Shown here: piece after piece, positions 8,071 through 19,290 of the stretch | Position numbering within the stretch: the stretch's first letter is position 1 | Layout of the letters: each line of letters begins with the position of its first letter | Origin: Rhodoferax sp. | GTDB taxonomy: Bacteria > Pseudomonadota > Gammaproteobacteria > Burkholderiales > Burkholderiaceae_C | Assembly (NCBI RefSeq): GCF_028689295.1 | Contig: NZ_JAQTWL010000002.1 | Coordinates: 281,315 to 345,314 of the forward strand | Length of the DNA stretch: 64,000 nucleotides | Reading direction: 5' to 3' | Made by a program: the position numbers and the translations under genes | Notes under the pieces: model-generated | Told to the model about the DNA's origin: nothing | Seen by the model: the letters and a program-made list of their open reading frames with translations, nothing else | Database searches by the model: none

Positions 8071-9249
8071 TCAGCCGAGTACTTCAAACACCCCGCAGGC
8101 GCCCATGCCGCCGCCGATGCACATGGTGACGGCCACCCGTTTGGCACCGCGGCGTTTGCCTTCGATCAGCGCGTGCGCCGTCATACGCTGGCCACTGACA
8201 CCGTAGGGATGGCCCACGGCAATGGCGCCGCCGTTGACGTTGAGGCGTGCGTTGTCGATGCCGAGCCGGTCGCGGCAGTAGATCACCTGCACGGCAAAGG
8301 CTTCGTTGAGTTCCCACAGGTCGATGTCGTCCACCGTGAGCCCAAGCCGGCCCAGCACTTTGGGGATGGCAAACACCGGGCCGATGCCCATTTCGTCGGG
8401 TTCGCAACCGGCTGCGGCAAAGCCCAAAAAGCGCCCTAGCGGCGTCAGGCCCTTGCGCTGCGCCACCACCTCGTCCATCACCACCACGGCACCGGCGCCG
8501 TCCGAGAACTGGCTGGCGTTGCCGGCAGCCACCAAGCCGCCGGGCAAGGCCGGGCGCAAGTCCTTGATGGCGTCATAGGTGGTGCCGGGGCGAATGCCTT
8601 CGTCCTGGCTCACAGTGACCTCGCGCGTGATCAGGCCCAGCGCCTTGTCCGCCACGCCCATGGTGACGGTGATCGGCGCAATCTCCTGCGCGAACAAACC
8701 GGCGGCCATCGCGGCGGCGGCTTTTTGCTGGCTGGCCGCGCCGAATTCGTCCATCGCCTGCCGCGAAATGCCATAACGCCTGGCCACGATTTCGGCGGTG
8801 TCGAGCATGCTCATGTACACGGCGGGCTTGTGCCGGGCCAGCCACGGGTCCTGCAACATGTGTGTGTTCATTTCCTGCTGCACGCACGAGATGCTCTCGA
8901 CGCCACCGGCGACAAAAATGTCGCCCTCACCGCACATGATGCGCTGTGCGGCCAAGGCAATGGTCTGCAGGCCGGAGGAACAAAAACGGTTCACCGTCAT
9001 GCCCGTCACCGACACCGGGCAACCGGCGCGCAAGGCGATCTGGCGGGCGATGTTGGAGCCGTCAGCGCCTTCCGGAAAGGCGCAGCCCATGATGACGTCT
9101 TCGACCTCGGCGGCGTCAAGGCCGGCCCGCGCGATGGCGTGCTGCACGGCGTGGCCACCCAGCGTGGCGCCGTGCGTCATGTTGAAGGAGCCCTTCCAGC
9201 TTTTGGCCAGAGGGGTGCGTGCGGTGGAGACGATGACGGCAGATGTCAT
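8071..9249 (-). CDS. Thiolase / acetyl-CoA acyltransferase
   Basis: Thiolytic cleavage of 3-ketoacyl-CoA, the last step of beta-oxidation (FadA-like), or the reverse condensation. 392 residues, standard length. Nucleophile Cys90 in [18 protein letters not shown]-terminal [19 protein letters not shown] with the catalytic His; and [15 protein letters not shown] with the second catalytic Cys. It starts 24 bases downstream of the hydratase/dehydrogenase gene and is most likely its operon partner. Confidence 0.93.
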   Translation of the reverse strand: MTSAVIVSTARTPLAKSWKGSFNMTHGATLGGHAVQHAIARAGLDAAEVEDVIMGCAFPEGADGSNIARQIALRAGCPVSVTGMTVNRFCSSGLQTIALAAQRIMCGEGDIFVAGGVESISCVQQEMNTHMLQDPWLARHKPAVYMSMLDTAEIVARRYGISRQAMDEFGAASQQKAAAAMAAGLFAQEIAPITVTMGVADKALGLITREVTVSQDEGIRPGTTYDAIKDLRPALPGGLVAAGNASQFSDGAGAVVVMDEVVAQRKGLTPLGRFLGFAAAGCEPDEMGIGPVFAIPKVLGRLGLTVDDIDLWELNEAFAVQVIYCRDRLGIDNARLNVNGGAIAVGHPYGVSGQRMTAHALIEGKRRGAKRVAVTMCIGGGMGACGVFEVLG

Positions 9250-9273
9250 GAGAATTCCTTGAATCGGTTTGCA

Positions 9274-11373
<2,100 letters not shown>

Positions 11374-11393
11374 GAGCGCTTCCTTTGCAAAAT

Positions 11394-11413
11394 AATAGAA
11401 CGATCGTTCTATT
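11394..11413. promoter_or_regulatory. 20-bp perfect palindrome, probable TetR-type operator of the beta-oxidation operon
   Basis: AATAGAACGATCGTTCTATT is a perfect palindrome beginning 20 bases upstream of the hydratase/dehydrogenase start codon. Size and symmetry fit a TetR-family repressor site, a common type of control for acyl-CoA catabolic operons. No TetR gene is in the window, so the repressor would act in trans. Confidence 0.7.
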
Positions 11414-11524
11414 CATTGTAGAGAAATCGAATTTGCCGGGCTCGGGGTCAAGCCCGCCATGGCAAGCCGTGGGCGCGGGTGGTCGAGTTCGTTCCCGTCG
11501 CATGCAACGGGCGCGCGGGCCGCG

Positions 11525-12253
11525 TTATTTGAGCGCCGTTTGCACGTCCCTGACGCGCATGCCCAGCGCGTCGGCAAAGGCTTCGACGCTCTGGCCGCTG
11601 GTTTCAAAAGCCTTTTGCAATGCGGCGCGGCGGGCGCGCTGCTGCTCCACCTCGGCCAGCGCATCGTCCAGCAGCGCCTGAATGGGCTCGGCCGGGGTGC
11701 CGATGCGCGCCAGGTAGTCCTGCCGGGTCAGTCCCGATTTTTCGAAGGCGTTGATCAGTTGTGCGCGCAGCTTGGGCAGCAAGTCCTCCGGGCTGCGGGC
11801 CTGGCGGCGTTGGTACAGTTCAACGATCGACAGAAACACGTGTTCAGGGGCCACGTCCTCGACCGGATTGCCCTGCAGGTCATGGCGCTTTTGGCCCGCT
11901 GCCACACTCTGCAAATAGCGGCTGGAGCGGGTGTGCACACCCAGGGCTGCTTTCAGCGTGTCGCGCTTGAAAACCTCCGGGTGGGCCGCCAGCAGTTCCT
12001 GAAAAATGCCCAGCTTGAGCGGCAGAAAACGCTCGCCGAACAGCTGCGGGTGGAGCTCAAACAGTTTTTCCAGCACGGGCTGCACCGCGTCGAAGCGATT
12101 TTTGGACTTGGCCGGGGTGACCGGTGCGACGGGCTCGGCCACCGGTTCGGCAAAGCTGTCCGGCTGCTGTGCGCTTTCGGGCACGGCTGGCAGCGGCGCA
12201 ACCTCGGTTGTCGTGATCACTGGCTCGGCTTGATCTTGAAGTGTTTCGGTCAT
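11525..12253 (-). CDS. proQ: ProQ/FinO-domain RNA chaperone
   Basis: 242 residues. An acidic, Pro/Val/Glu-rich N-terminal tail (about 1-48) precedes a ProQ/FinO RNA-binding domain: NRFDAVQPVLEKLFELHPQLFG, LPLKLGIFQELLAAHP, LKAALGVHTRSSRYLQSVAAG, and RHDLQGNPVEDVAPEH. A C-terminal extension of charged helices follows. Family members bind structured small RNAs and mRNA 3' ends. Start ATG 12253 (MTETLQDQ) is chosen because upstream residues do not look coding. Divergent from the ATP-grasp gene with a 67-base gap. Confidence 0.88.
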   Translation of the reverse strand: MTETLQDQAEPVITTTEVAPLPAVPESAQQPDSFAEPVAEPVAPVTPAKSKNRFDAVQPVLEKLFELHPQLFGERFLPLKLGIFQELLAAHPEVFKRDTLKAALGVHTRSSRYLQSVAAGQKRHDLQGNPVEDVAPEHVFLSIVELYQRRQARSPEDLLPKLRAQLINAFEKSGLTRQDYLARIGTPAEPIQALLDDALAEVEQQRARRAALQKAFETSGQSVEAFADALGMRVRDVQTALK

Positions 12254-12320
12254 GGCATGAATCAAATTGAAGAACGGGCGATTGTCAACCAAAGCGCGCA
12301 TCGCTGGCATACTCGGAGCT

Positions 12321-15023
12321 ATGAACCCATCCCAGCAAGCGCAAACCAGTGCGTCCGGTGCCCCGACACCCGGCGTGGCAGCGCTGGCGCAAGCTGTGCA
12401 GGCGGCGCCCGGGCACTTCGATGAGATGCGTGCTGCCGTCTCGCCCGGCATCCCGGCCACCGCCCCCGGCGAGCCTGAGGCCGATGCGGGCGGCGCCAGG
12501 GTCACGGACCTCTGGCAGCAATTTTTCTCGACGCTGAAAAACGACACGGCGCCGGACATGGACCAGCGCGCCACCAATCTGGCGCGCCAGGTGCGCGACA
12601 ACGGCATCACCTACAACGTCTATGCCGACGAAAACGGGCCGCAGCGCCCCTGGTCGCTGGACCTGTTCCCGTTGCTGGTGGACCCGCAAAGCTGGCAGCG
12701 CATCGAGGCCGGCGTGCTGCAGCGCATGCGCCTGCTGGAGCGCGTGATGGCCGACGTCTATGGGCCGCAGACCTTGTTGCACGACGGCTTTTTGCCGCCG
12801 GCACTGGTGCACGCCCACCCCGGCTACCTGCGCGCCATGCACGGGGTCGAGCCGGTGGGCGGGCGCTATCTGCACATTGCCGCCTTCGACTTGGCGCGCG
12901 GACCCGATGGCAATTGGTGGGTCGAAGCCCAGCGCAGCCAGGCGCCCTCGGGCCTGGGTTATCTGCTGGAAAACCGGCTGGCGATCTCGGGGCAATTTCC
13001 GCAAGCCTTCCAAAGCCTGCGCGTGCAGCGCCTGGCCAGCACCTACCGCGCCCTGATGGACAGCCTCAAGGCCATGAGCCCCGCCGGGTCTGATGCGCAC
13101 CTGGCGCTGCTCACCCCCGGCCCCTACAACGAAACCTATTTCGAGCACGCCTATCTGGCGCGCTATCTGGGCCTGACCCTGGTCGAAGGCAGTGACCTGC
13201 TGGTGCGCGACGAATGCCTGTTCCTGAAAACGCTCAAGGGCCTGGTGCCGGTGCATGGCCTGCTCAAGCGCGTGGACGACCAGTACCTCGACCCGCTGGA
13301 GTTGCGCGCCGACTCCACGCTGGGCGTGCCGGGCCTGCTGCAGGCGATTCGGGCTGGCAACGTGCTGGTGGCCAACGCGCCGGGCTCGGCGTTTCTGGAG
13401 TCGCCGGCGCTGCTCGGTTTTTTGCCGGCCCTGTCGCGCCATTTGCTGGATGAACGGCTCAGTCTGCCGGCCCTGCCCACCTGGTGGTGTGGCGAGCGCA
13501 GCGCCATGGAAGAAGCGCTGCCGCGGCTGGCTGACTGCGCCATCAAACCGACTTACCCCGGCTCGCTCGACCATGGCACGTTCGAGCCTGTGCTGGGCGG
13601 CAAGCTGGGCGCCCGAGCACTGGACGAATGGGCCGGGCGCATCGTGCGGCAAGCCGAGGAACACACCTTGCAGGGCTATACCCCGCTGTCGCAAATGCCC
13701 ACCTGGCAAACCTCGGGCGCCGTGAGCCCGGGCGAAGCGGGCAAGCTGCTGGCGCGCTCGGTCATGCTGCGGGTGTTCGTGGTGTCCGACGGCACCCGGG
13801 GCTGGCGCGTGTTGCCCGGCGGTCTGGCGCGCGTGGCCAGTGCCGGCCAGGAGATCACCTCGATGCAGCGCGGCGGCAGCAGCGCCGACGTCTGGGCGCT
13901 GACCCGTGGCGAAATCGATCACAGCACCCTGCTGGCGCCGCACATGACGCCCGAGTCGCTGATGCAGCGCAAGCGCCTGATCACCAGCCGCGCGGCGGAA
14001 AACCTGTTTTGGCTGGGCCGCTACACCGAGCGCGCCGAAAACGCCATCCGGCTGGCGCGCCTGACGCTGGAGTGCCTGCACGGCGAAGAGCAATCCACCG
14101 CGCCCCTGCTGACCTGGCTCAGCCAGATGGCCGTGGCCAACACCCTGGTACTGCCTGGCGTGCCGTCTGCCCTGCAGGCGCCGCGCGTGTTCGAGCGCAG
14201 CCTGATCGACAGCCTGGGCAGCACCAGCGGCGCCACCAGCGTGGGCTACTACCTGCGCGCCCTCAAGATGGTGGGCTCCAGCGTGCGCGAGCGCTTGTCG
14301 CAAGAACACTGGCGCATCATCATCCGCTGCGAAGAAGAGCTGTTCGAGCGCTGCGCGGCCCAACGCCAGCGCGCTGATTTTTCTGCGCTGCAAGCCCTGC
14401 AGATCCTCAAGGACACCAGCGACCACATGGCCGCCATCACTGGCGCCCAAACCGACCGCATGACGCGCGACGACGGCTGGCGCCTGCTCAGCATCGGGCG
14501 CCACATCGAGCGGCTCGGGTTTTTGTCGTCGGCCCTGCTGCGCGGCCTCAACACCGGCAGCCTGAACACCGACGGCGGCTTCGACGCCATGGTTGAGCTG
14601 TTCGACAGCGCCATCACCTTCCACGCCCAATTCCAGCAAAGCCGCGACATCGCGGCGTTGGTGGACCTGCTGGTGATCGACCGCGACAACCCGCGCTCGA
14701 TTTCCTGGATCGCGCACACGCTGCGCGGGCGCCTGGCCCGACTGGCGGGCAGCGAGCCCAACCAGCTCAGCGCCCTGTCATTCAAGGTTCCCAATCCAGG
14801 CGCCTGGGGACTGGCGCAGTTGTGCGACAACGCGCCTGATCTGGTCACGCCAGCGCCAGCGCCGGGCAGCGCGCATGCCGCGGGCGAGGCGTCACCGCGC
14901 TACGAACTGCTCAAGGATGTGCTGAGCCAGTGCATTGACGCCAGCTTTCTGGTGTCCGATGACATCAGCACCACCTACTTCACCCACGCCGGCCTGGCCA
15001 ACCAAAGCCTGGGGACATCGTGA
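12321..15023 (+). CDS. Circularly permuted ATP-grasp / alpha-E fusion protein
   Basis: 900 residues. After a low-complexity Ala/Pro leader (about 1-60) comes the circularly permuted ATP-grasp domain (DUF407 type): GITYNVYADENGPQRPWSLDLFPLL, LTPGPYNETYFEHAYLARYLGL, LVEGSDLLVRDECLFLKTL, and VANAPGSAFLESPALLGFLP. From about residue 550 an alpha-E (DUF403) domain begins: ITSRAAENLFWLGRYTERAENAIR. In many genomes these are separate genes; here they are fused. With the transglutaminase-like protein encoded directly downstream (4-base overlap) this forms the ATP-grasp/alpha-E/transglutaminase set predicted to make or transfer peptide bonds, substrate unknown. Confidence 0.88.
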   Translation: MNPSQQAQTSASGAPTPGVAALAQAVQAAPGHFDEMRAAVSPGIPATAPGEPEADAGGARVTDLWQQFFSTLKNDTAPDMDQRATNLARQVRDNGITYNVYADENGPQRPWSLDLFPLLVDPQSWQRIEAGVLQRMRLLERVMADVYGPQTLLHDGFLPPALVHAHPGYLRAMHGVEPVGGRYLHIAAFDLARGPDGNWWVEAQRSQAPSGLGYLLENRLAISGQFPQAFQSLRVQRLASTYRALMDSLKAMSPAGSDAHLALLTPGPYNETYFEHAYLARYLGLTLVEGSDLLVRDECLFLKTLKGLVPVHGLLKRVDDQYLDPLELRADSTLGVPGLLQAIRAGNVLVANAPGSAFLESPALLGFLPALSRHLLDERLSLPALPTWWCGERSAMEEALPRLADCAIKPTYPGSLDHGTFEPVLGGKLGARALDEWAGRIVRQAEEHTLQGYTPLSQMPTWQTSGAVSPGEAGKLLARSVMLRVFVVSDGTRGWRVLPGGLARVASAGQEITSMQRGGSSADVWALTRGEIDHSTLLAPHMTPESLMQRKRLITSRAAENLFWLGRYTERAENAIRLARLTLECLHGEEQSTAPLLTWLSQMAVANTLVLPGVPSALQAPRVFERSLIDSLGSTSGATSVGYYLRALKMVGSSVRERLSQEHWRIIIRCEEELFERCAAQRQRADFSALQALQILKDTSDHMAAITGAQTDRMTRDDGWRLLSIGRHIERLGFLSSALLRGLNTGSLNTDGGFDAMVELFDSAITFHAQFQQSRDIAALVDLLVIDRDNPRSISWIAHTLRGRLARLAGSEPNQLSALSFKVPNPGAWGLAQLCDNAPDLVTPAPAPGSAHAAGEASPRYELLKDVLSQCIDASFLVSDDISTTYFTHAGLANQSLGTS

Positions 15024-16006
15024 GGTTGCAGATCACCCACGAAACGGTTTACGACTACCTGCCCGCGGTCGAAACCGCCCAGCACATGGCCTACCTGACA
15101 CCCTTGCACGGCGCCAGCCAGACCCTGCTCAGCCACAGCCTGCAGGTGGCGCCTGGGCCGGCGCAAATCAGCAGCACGCAGGACGTTTTTGGCAACACGC
15201 GCAGTTTCTTTTCGCTGCAAGTGCCGCACAACCAGCTTCAGGTGCTGGCCACCAGCCAGGTGCTCACGCAGGCGGTGCGCCTGCCCGCCAGCAACGTCGC
15301 CTGGGAGACGGTGCGCGAGCGCTTTCGCTACCAGGCCAGTGCCAGCTTCGACGCGGCCAACGAGTTTGTTTTTGCCTCGCCCATGGCGCCGCGCCAAGGC
15401 GAGTTTGCCGTCTATGCCCGTCCCAGCTTCAGCGCCGGGGCAAGTCTGCTGACTGCGGCGCTCGACCTGATGCACCGCATTTACCGCGACTTCACCTACG
15501 AGAGCCAGAGCACCCAGGTCAACACCCCGGCGCTGGAGGCGCTGGCGCAGCGCAAGGGCGTGTGCCAGGACTTTGCCCACATCCTGATTGCCTGCCTGCG
15601 CAGCATGGGCTTGCCGGCGCGCTATGTCAGCGGCTATCTGCTGACCCAGCCCGCGCCCGGCACCATCAAGCTCAGGGGCAGCGACGCCTCGCACGCCTGG
15701 GCTGCGGTGTACCTGCCCGATTTGCCCGAAGGCGAGCAATGGGTCGATCTGGACCCCACCAACGACCGCGCCGGCTGGCCGTCGCCCGGTGAAGACTATG
15801 TGACGCTGGCCGTGGGCCGCGACTTTTCCGACGTGTCGCCGATCCGCGGCGTGATCCACGGCGGCGCCAGCCACACGCTCAAGGTCGGAGTGACCGTGGA
15901 GACCGTGGCCGAGCCCCTGGTTTTGCCGCGCCAAACGCAGAGTCAAAGCCAGGGCTTTGGCCAGACACAAAGTCAAAGTCAGAATTCAAGCTTCAACAAA
16001 CCGTGA
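15020..16006 (+). CDS. Transglutaminase-like family protein
   Basis: 328 residues, starting at GTG 15020 that overlaps the upstream stop codon. An N-terminal beta domain (LQITHETVYDYLPAVETAQHMAYLTP) precedes the transglutaminase core: Cys in QRKGVCQDFAHILIACLRSMGLPARYVSGYL, His in SDASHAWAAVYLP, Asp in WVDLDPTND. The C-terminal tail is low complexity (QTQSQSQ repeated). No signal peptide is evident, so a cytoplasmic role is likely. The gene is coupled to the ATP-grasp/alpha-E fusion and probably acts as its protease or acyl-transferase partner; that role is inferred from the conserved gene pairing. Confidence 0.88.
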   Translation: MRLQITHETVYDYLPAVETAQHMAYLTPLHGASQTLLSHSLQVAPGPAQISSTQDVFGNTRSFFSLQVPHNQLQVLATSQVLTQAVRLPASNVAWETVRERFRYQASASFDAANEFVFASPMAPRQGEFAVYARPSFSAGASLLTAALDLMHRIYRDFTYESQSTQVNTPALEALAQRKGVCQDFAHILIACLRSMGLPARYVSGYLLTQPAPGTIKLRGSDASHAWAAVYLPDLPEGEQWVDLDPTNDRAGWPSPGEDYVTLAVGRDFSDVSPIRGVIHGGASHTLKVGVTVETVAEPLVLPRQTQSQSQGFGQTQSQSQNSSFNKP

Positions 16007-16025
16007 CAACACAGGAACCATCGCC

Positions 16026-16481
16026 ATGAGCATCTACGCCAAACTCGCCCAACTCGGCATCACCCTGCCCCCGGTGGCCGCCCCCGCTGCCGCCTACGTG
16101 CCTTTTGTCCAAAGCGGCAAGCTGGTCTTTTTGAGCGGTCACCTGGCCAAGAAAGACGGCAAGGTCTGGGTCGGCCAATTCGGCAAGACCATGAGCGCCG
16201 AAGAAGGCAAGGCCGCCGCCCGCGCCGCCGCCATCGACCTGATGGGCACGCTGCACGCGGCGGTGGGCGACCTGAATCGCGTCAAGCGGATCGTCAAGCT
16301 GATGTCGCTGGTCAACTCCACGGGCGACTTCACCGAACAGCATCTGGTGACCAACGGCGCCAGCGAGCTGATCGGCGAAGTCTTCGGCGCCAAAGGCGCG
16401 CATGCCCGCAGCGCCTTTGGCGTGGCGCAAATCCCGCTGGGGGCTTGCGTTGAAATCGAGCTGATTGCCGAGGTGGACTGA
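16026..16481 (+). CDS. RidA (YjgF/YER057c/UK114) family protein
   Basis: 151 residues, the longer YjgF subfamily. Seen: VQSGKLVFLSGHLAKKDGKVWVGQFGKTMS, ARAAAIDLMGTLHAAVGDLNRVKRIVKLMSLVNS, and the C-terminal RSAFGVAQIPLGACVEIELIAEV. The Arg before SAFG corresponds to the conserved arginine used by RidA for imine deamination. It is 19 bases after the transglutaminase gene and may share its transcript. Exact substrate unknown. Confidence 0.9.
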   Translation: MSIYAKLAQLGITLPPVAAPAAAYVPFVQSGKLVFLSGHLAKKDGKVWVGQFGKTMSAEEGKAAARAAAIDLMGTLHAAVGDLNRVKRIVKLMSLVNSTGDFTEQHLVTNGASELIGEVFGAKGAHARSAFGVAQIPLGACVEIELIAEVD

Positions 16482-16499
16482 GCCGGGTTGCTGCGCCTG

Positions 16500-16991
16500 T
16501 CAAACCAGGCGTTCAATTTCCTGGGATGCCACCGCCTGCAATTGCGGGCTGCTTACTTTAGCGGGCGCTATTTCAGCCAGCGGCACCAGCACAAAAGCCC
16601 GCTGCCACATGCGCGGGTGCGGCACCTGCAGCGTGGGGCTGGTGATGCTGGCATCGCCATAGAGCAGGATGTCGAGGTCGAGCGTGCGCGGCGCGTTGCG
16701 ATAGGGCCGCTCGCGCCCTGCCCCGATTTCAAGTCGCTGCAAATGCAACAGCAGTTCGGGTGCGCTCAAGCGGGTTGATACCGCTACCACGGCATTGATG
16801 AAATCAGGCCCTGCGGCATCGAGCGGCGCTGTGCGGTACAGGCTTGACGAGGCGATGAATCGCGTCTGCGGCAAGGCGGCGACGCTCTGCATGGCCGCCA
16901 GCACCGTTGCCTGCGCAGCGCCCAGATTGGCCCCCAGCGCGACGTAGGCCAGTACCTCTGGCCGTTCCGGGTTGGCCACGACCGTGTTCAA
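16500..16991 (-). CDS. folK: 2-amino-4-hydroxy-6-hydroxymethyldihydropteridine pyrophosphokinase
   Basis: 163 residues; folate biosynthesis, pyrophosphoryl transfer from ATP to the pterin. Seen: YVALGANLG at the N-terminus, SSLYRTAPLDAAGPDFINAV, LLHLQRLEIGAGRERPYRNAPRTLDLDILLYGD (signature with the metal-binding D-x-D) and PHPRMWQRAFVLVPLAEIAP. It overlaps the end of pcnB by 4 bases and is its downstream operon partner. Confidence 0.95.
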   Translation of the reverse strand: MNTVVANPERPEVLAYVALGANLGAAQATVLAAMQSVAALPQTRFIASSSLYRTAPLDAAGPDFINAVVAVSTRLSAPELLLHLQRLEIGAGRERPYRNAPRTLDLDILLYGDASITSPTLQVPHPRMWQRAFVLVPLAEIAPAKVSSPQLQAVASQEIERLV

Positions 16992-18586
16992 TCCTGTGGT
17001 TCTTGCGCCGCTGCATCACCCGCGCCGCGACCCGTCGGGCGGCGGCGACGGCGACGCTTTTTGGGCGCTTGAGCATCATCGCCTGAAAGCGCGTCAGCAG
17101 GCAGTTCTGGCCGCTCGGCTGCGGCTGCGTCCGTGGCCACAGGATGCACGTCATCTGCGGCACGACTCGGCACCGGGTGCACGCGCGGTGCGCGCGGCGC
17201 CCGTGCCGGCCGGGCGCGCTGCTGCTGTTCCAGTTTGACTTCATCGACCATGTCGTTGCGCAGGTCGTCGTTGGCCATGCTGAAAGCCTCCCACCAGTCC
17301 GACAGCACCATGTCGAGTTCACCGTTTTCAGCGCGCAGGCGCATGAAGTCAAAGGCCGCCCGAAAGCGCGGCTGCTCGACCAGGCCAAACGGTGCGCTGC
17401 CCACGCGTTTTTCGAAGCGCGGTTGCATCAGCCAGATTTCACGCATGTCGCCGGCCAGCTTGCCGCGCCCGGAGACGTCGCCGATGCGCGCGCTGAACAC
17501 GTCCTCGATGGCATCCTGCAAGGCCGGGTGCGAATGCTGCTGCGCCTTGATACGCGCTGCCCAGCCGTCGCGCACTTCGGCCCACAACACGCAGGCCAGC
17601 AAAAAGCTCGGTGCCACCGGCTTGCCCTCGCCGACGCGGCGATCTGTGTCAAGTAATGCAGATTTGACAAACGGTGTCTCGGCGCGTTCCACCACCACGT
17701 CGAGCAGCGGGTAAATGCCGTGCGCCATGCCCAGCACCTTGAGCTGCTCGATGGAAGCCAGCGCGTGGCCGGTTTGCAGCAGCTTGAGCATCTCATCAAA
17801 CAGACGGCTTTGGGGCACCTCGGCCAGTAGCGCCCTGGACTTGACCAGCGGTGTCGCAGTTTTGGGCTCCAGTTTGAAGCCAAGGCCATTAAGCTTGGCG
17901 GCAAAACGGATGGCGCGGATGATGCGCACCGGGTCTTCGCGGTAGCGCGCCGCGGCGTCGCCAATCATGCGGATGACGCGGTTCTTGGAGTCCTTGATGC
18001 CGTTGTGGTAGTCCACCACAATCTGCGTCTCGGGGTCGTAGTACATGGCGTTGATGGTGAAGTCACGGCGCACCGCGTCTTCTTCCTGCGGGCCCCAGAC
18101 GTTGTCGCGCAGCACCCGCCCGGTGCTGTCCACCGCGTGTTTCATGCCAGCCAGCTCGCTCTTGCTGGTTTTCTCGTTGCCCGCCACCTGCTCTGCGGCC
18201 ACATTGTCCAGATAGGCGCGAAAGGTCGAGACCTCGATCACCTCATGTTCACGACCACGGCCATAGACCACATGCACGATGCGAAAGCGCCGGCCGATGA
18301 TGAACGCGCGCCTGAACAGGCCCTTGACCTGCTCGGGCGTGGCATCGGTAGCGACGTCGAAGTCTTTGGGCGCCAGGCCCAGCATCAGGTCGCGCACGGC
18401 GCCCCCGACGATGTAGGCCTCGAAGCCCGCATTTTTGAGCGTGCGCACCACGTTGAGCGCGCGCTCATCGACGAGTTTGGGGTTGATGCCGTGCTCTTGC
18501 GGGCCAATTTCTGCACGCTTGCCGAACGGGTTTTTGATCTCCGGTGCCGATTTGCCCAGGAGCCTGTTGATGAATTTTTTAATCAT
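16988..18586 (-). CDS. pcnB: Poly(A) polymerase I
   Basis: 532 residues. Adds poly(A) tails to RNA 3' ends, promoting decay. Nucleotidyltransferase head: AYIVGGAVRDLMLGLAPKDFDVATDATPEQV, then RRDFTINAMYYDPETQIVVDY and DPVRIIRAIRFAAKLNG, which separates this family from CCA-adding enzymes by its overall match to E. coli PcnB. The C-terminal tail is rich in Arg/Lys (KKRRRRRR) as expected for RNA binding. It overlaps folK by 4 bases; pcnB-folK is a familiar pair. Confidence 0.94.
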   Translation of the reverse strand: MIKKFINRLLGKSAPEIKNPFGKRAEIGPQEHGINPKLVDERALNVVRTLKNAGFEAYIVGGAVRDLMLGLAPKDFDVATDATPEQVKGLFRRAFIIGRRFRIVHVVYGRGREHEVIEVSTFRAYLDNVAAEQVAGNEKTSKSELAGMKHAVDSTGRVLRDNVWGPQEEDAVRRDFTINAMYYDPETQIVVDYHNGIKDSKNRVIRMIGDAAARYREDPVRIIRAIRFAAKLNGLGFKLEPKTATPLVKSRALLAEVPQSRLFDEMLKLLQTGHALASIEQLKVLGMAHGIYPLLDVVVERAETPFVKSALLDTDRRVGEGKPVAPSFLLACVLWAEVRDGWAARIKAQQHSHPALQDAIEDVFSARIGDVSGRGKLAGDMREIWLMQPRFEKRVGSAPFGLVEQPRFRAAFDFMRLRAENGELDMVLSDWWEAFSMANDDLRNDMVDEVKLEQQQRARPARAPRAPRVHPVPSRAADDVHPVATDAAAAERPELPADALSGDDAQAPKKRRRRRRPTGRGAGDAAAQEPQD

Positions 18587-18618
18587 TGTTGTTGGTGTTT
18601 TTAACTACGGCTGCCATT

Positions 18619-19290
18619 CTAAAAAAGATCAAGTATGCGCCAGCCGCGCGCCAGCGCAATGGCGCGCAGCCGGTCTTCTGGGTTGGTGGCCACCGGATGC
18701 GTCACTTTTTCCAGCAGCGGCAGGTCGTTCATGGAGTCGCTGTAAAAGCTGCTCTCCACGGTGGCCCAGGACAGGTTGCGCTCGGCCAGCCACTGCTCCA
18801 CCCGCGCCACCTTGCCTTCGCGAAACGACGGCGTGCCGACAATCTCGCCGCTGAACCAGCCGCTGCCCGCATCAAGCGCCAGCTCAACGGCGATCAGTTC
18901 GGTCACGCCAAAGGCGCTGGCGATGGGGCGCGTGATGAATTCGTTGGTGGCGGTCACGATCACCACCGCGTCGCCGGCGGCCTGGTGCTGCTGCACCAGC
19001 GACAGGGCGGTGGGCCGGATGGCGGGCTGCATCACCGTCGCCATGAATTGGGCATGTGCCGCATGCGACTTTTCAGCGCCTTGCGCGCAGAGGGCCGCCG
19101 TGGCAAAGCGCACATACGCATGGATGTCGAGCGTGCCGGCCTGGTATTGCGCATAAAAGGCGTCGTTTTGCCGGGTGAACTCAATCGGATCATGCCAGCC
19201 CAGCCGGGTGGTGAAGGCATTCCACTCGTAATCGGAATCCAGCGGGACCAGGGTGTGATCCAGGTCGAACAGGGCCAGTTTTGTTGTCAT
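18619..19290 (-). CDS. HAD-IB family phosphatase (SerB-like)
   Basis: 223 residues. HAD motif I LALFDLDHTLVPLDSD at the N-terminus, motif II VIVTATNEFI, Lys within the GKVARVEQWL region, and motif III SFYSDSMNDLPLLEKV with the paired acids. The helical cap between motifs I and II is of the phosphoserine-phosphatase/HAD-IB type. Substrate is not determined; a phosphoserine-like or phospholipid head-group monophosphate is possible. Its start overlaps the hda end by 4 bases. Confidence 0.88.
   Translation of the reverse strand: MTTKLALFDLDHTLVPLDSDYEWNAFTTRLGWHDPIEFTRQNDAFYAQYQAGTLDIHAYVRFATAALCAQGAEKSHAAHAQFMATVMQPAIRPTALSLVQQHQAAGDAVVIVTATNEFITRPIASAFGVTELIAVELALDAGSGWFSGEIVGTPSFREGKVARVEQWLAERNLSWATVESSFYSDSMNDLPLLEKVTHPVATNPEDRLRAIALARGWRILDLF

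Noticed and set aside
11414..11524. Intrinsic terminator for proQ
   Set aside because: CCCGT and ACGGG can pair on the minus strand downstream of the stop, but the stem is short and no T-run follows.
12285..14717. 810-codon frame on the minus strand opposite the ATP-grasp/alpha-E gene
   Set aside because: The plus-strand gene has clear family motifs; the antisense product is compositionally biased and unrecognisable.
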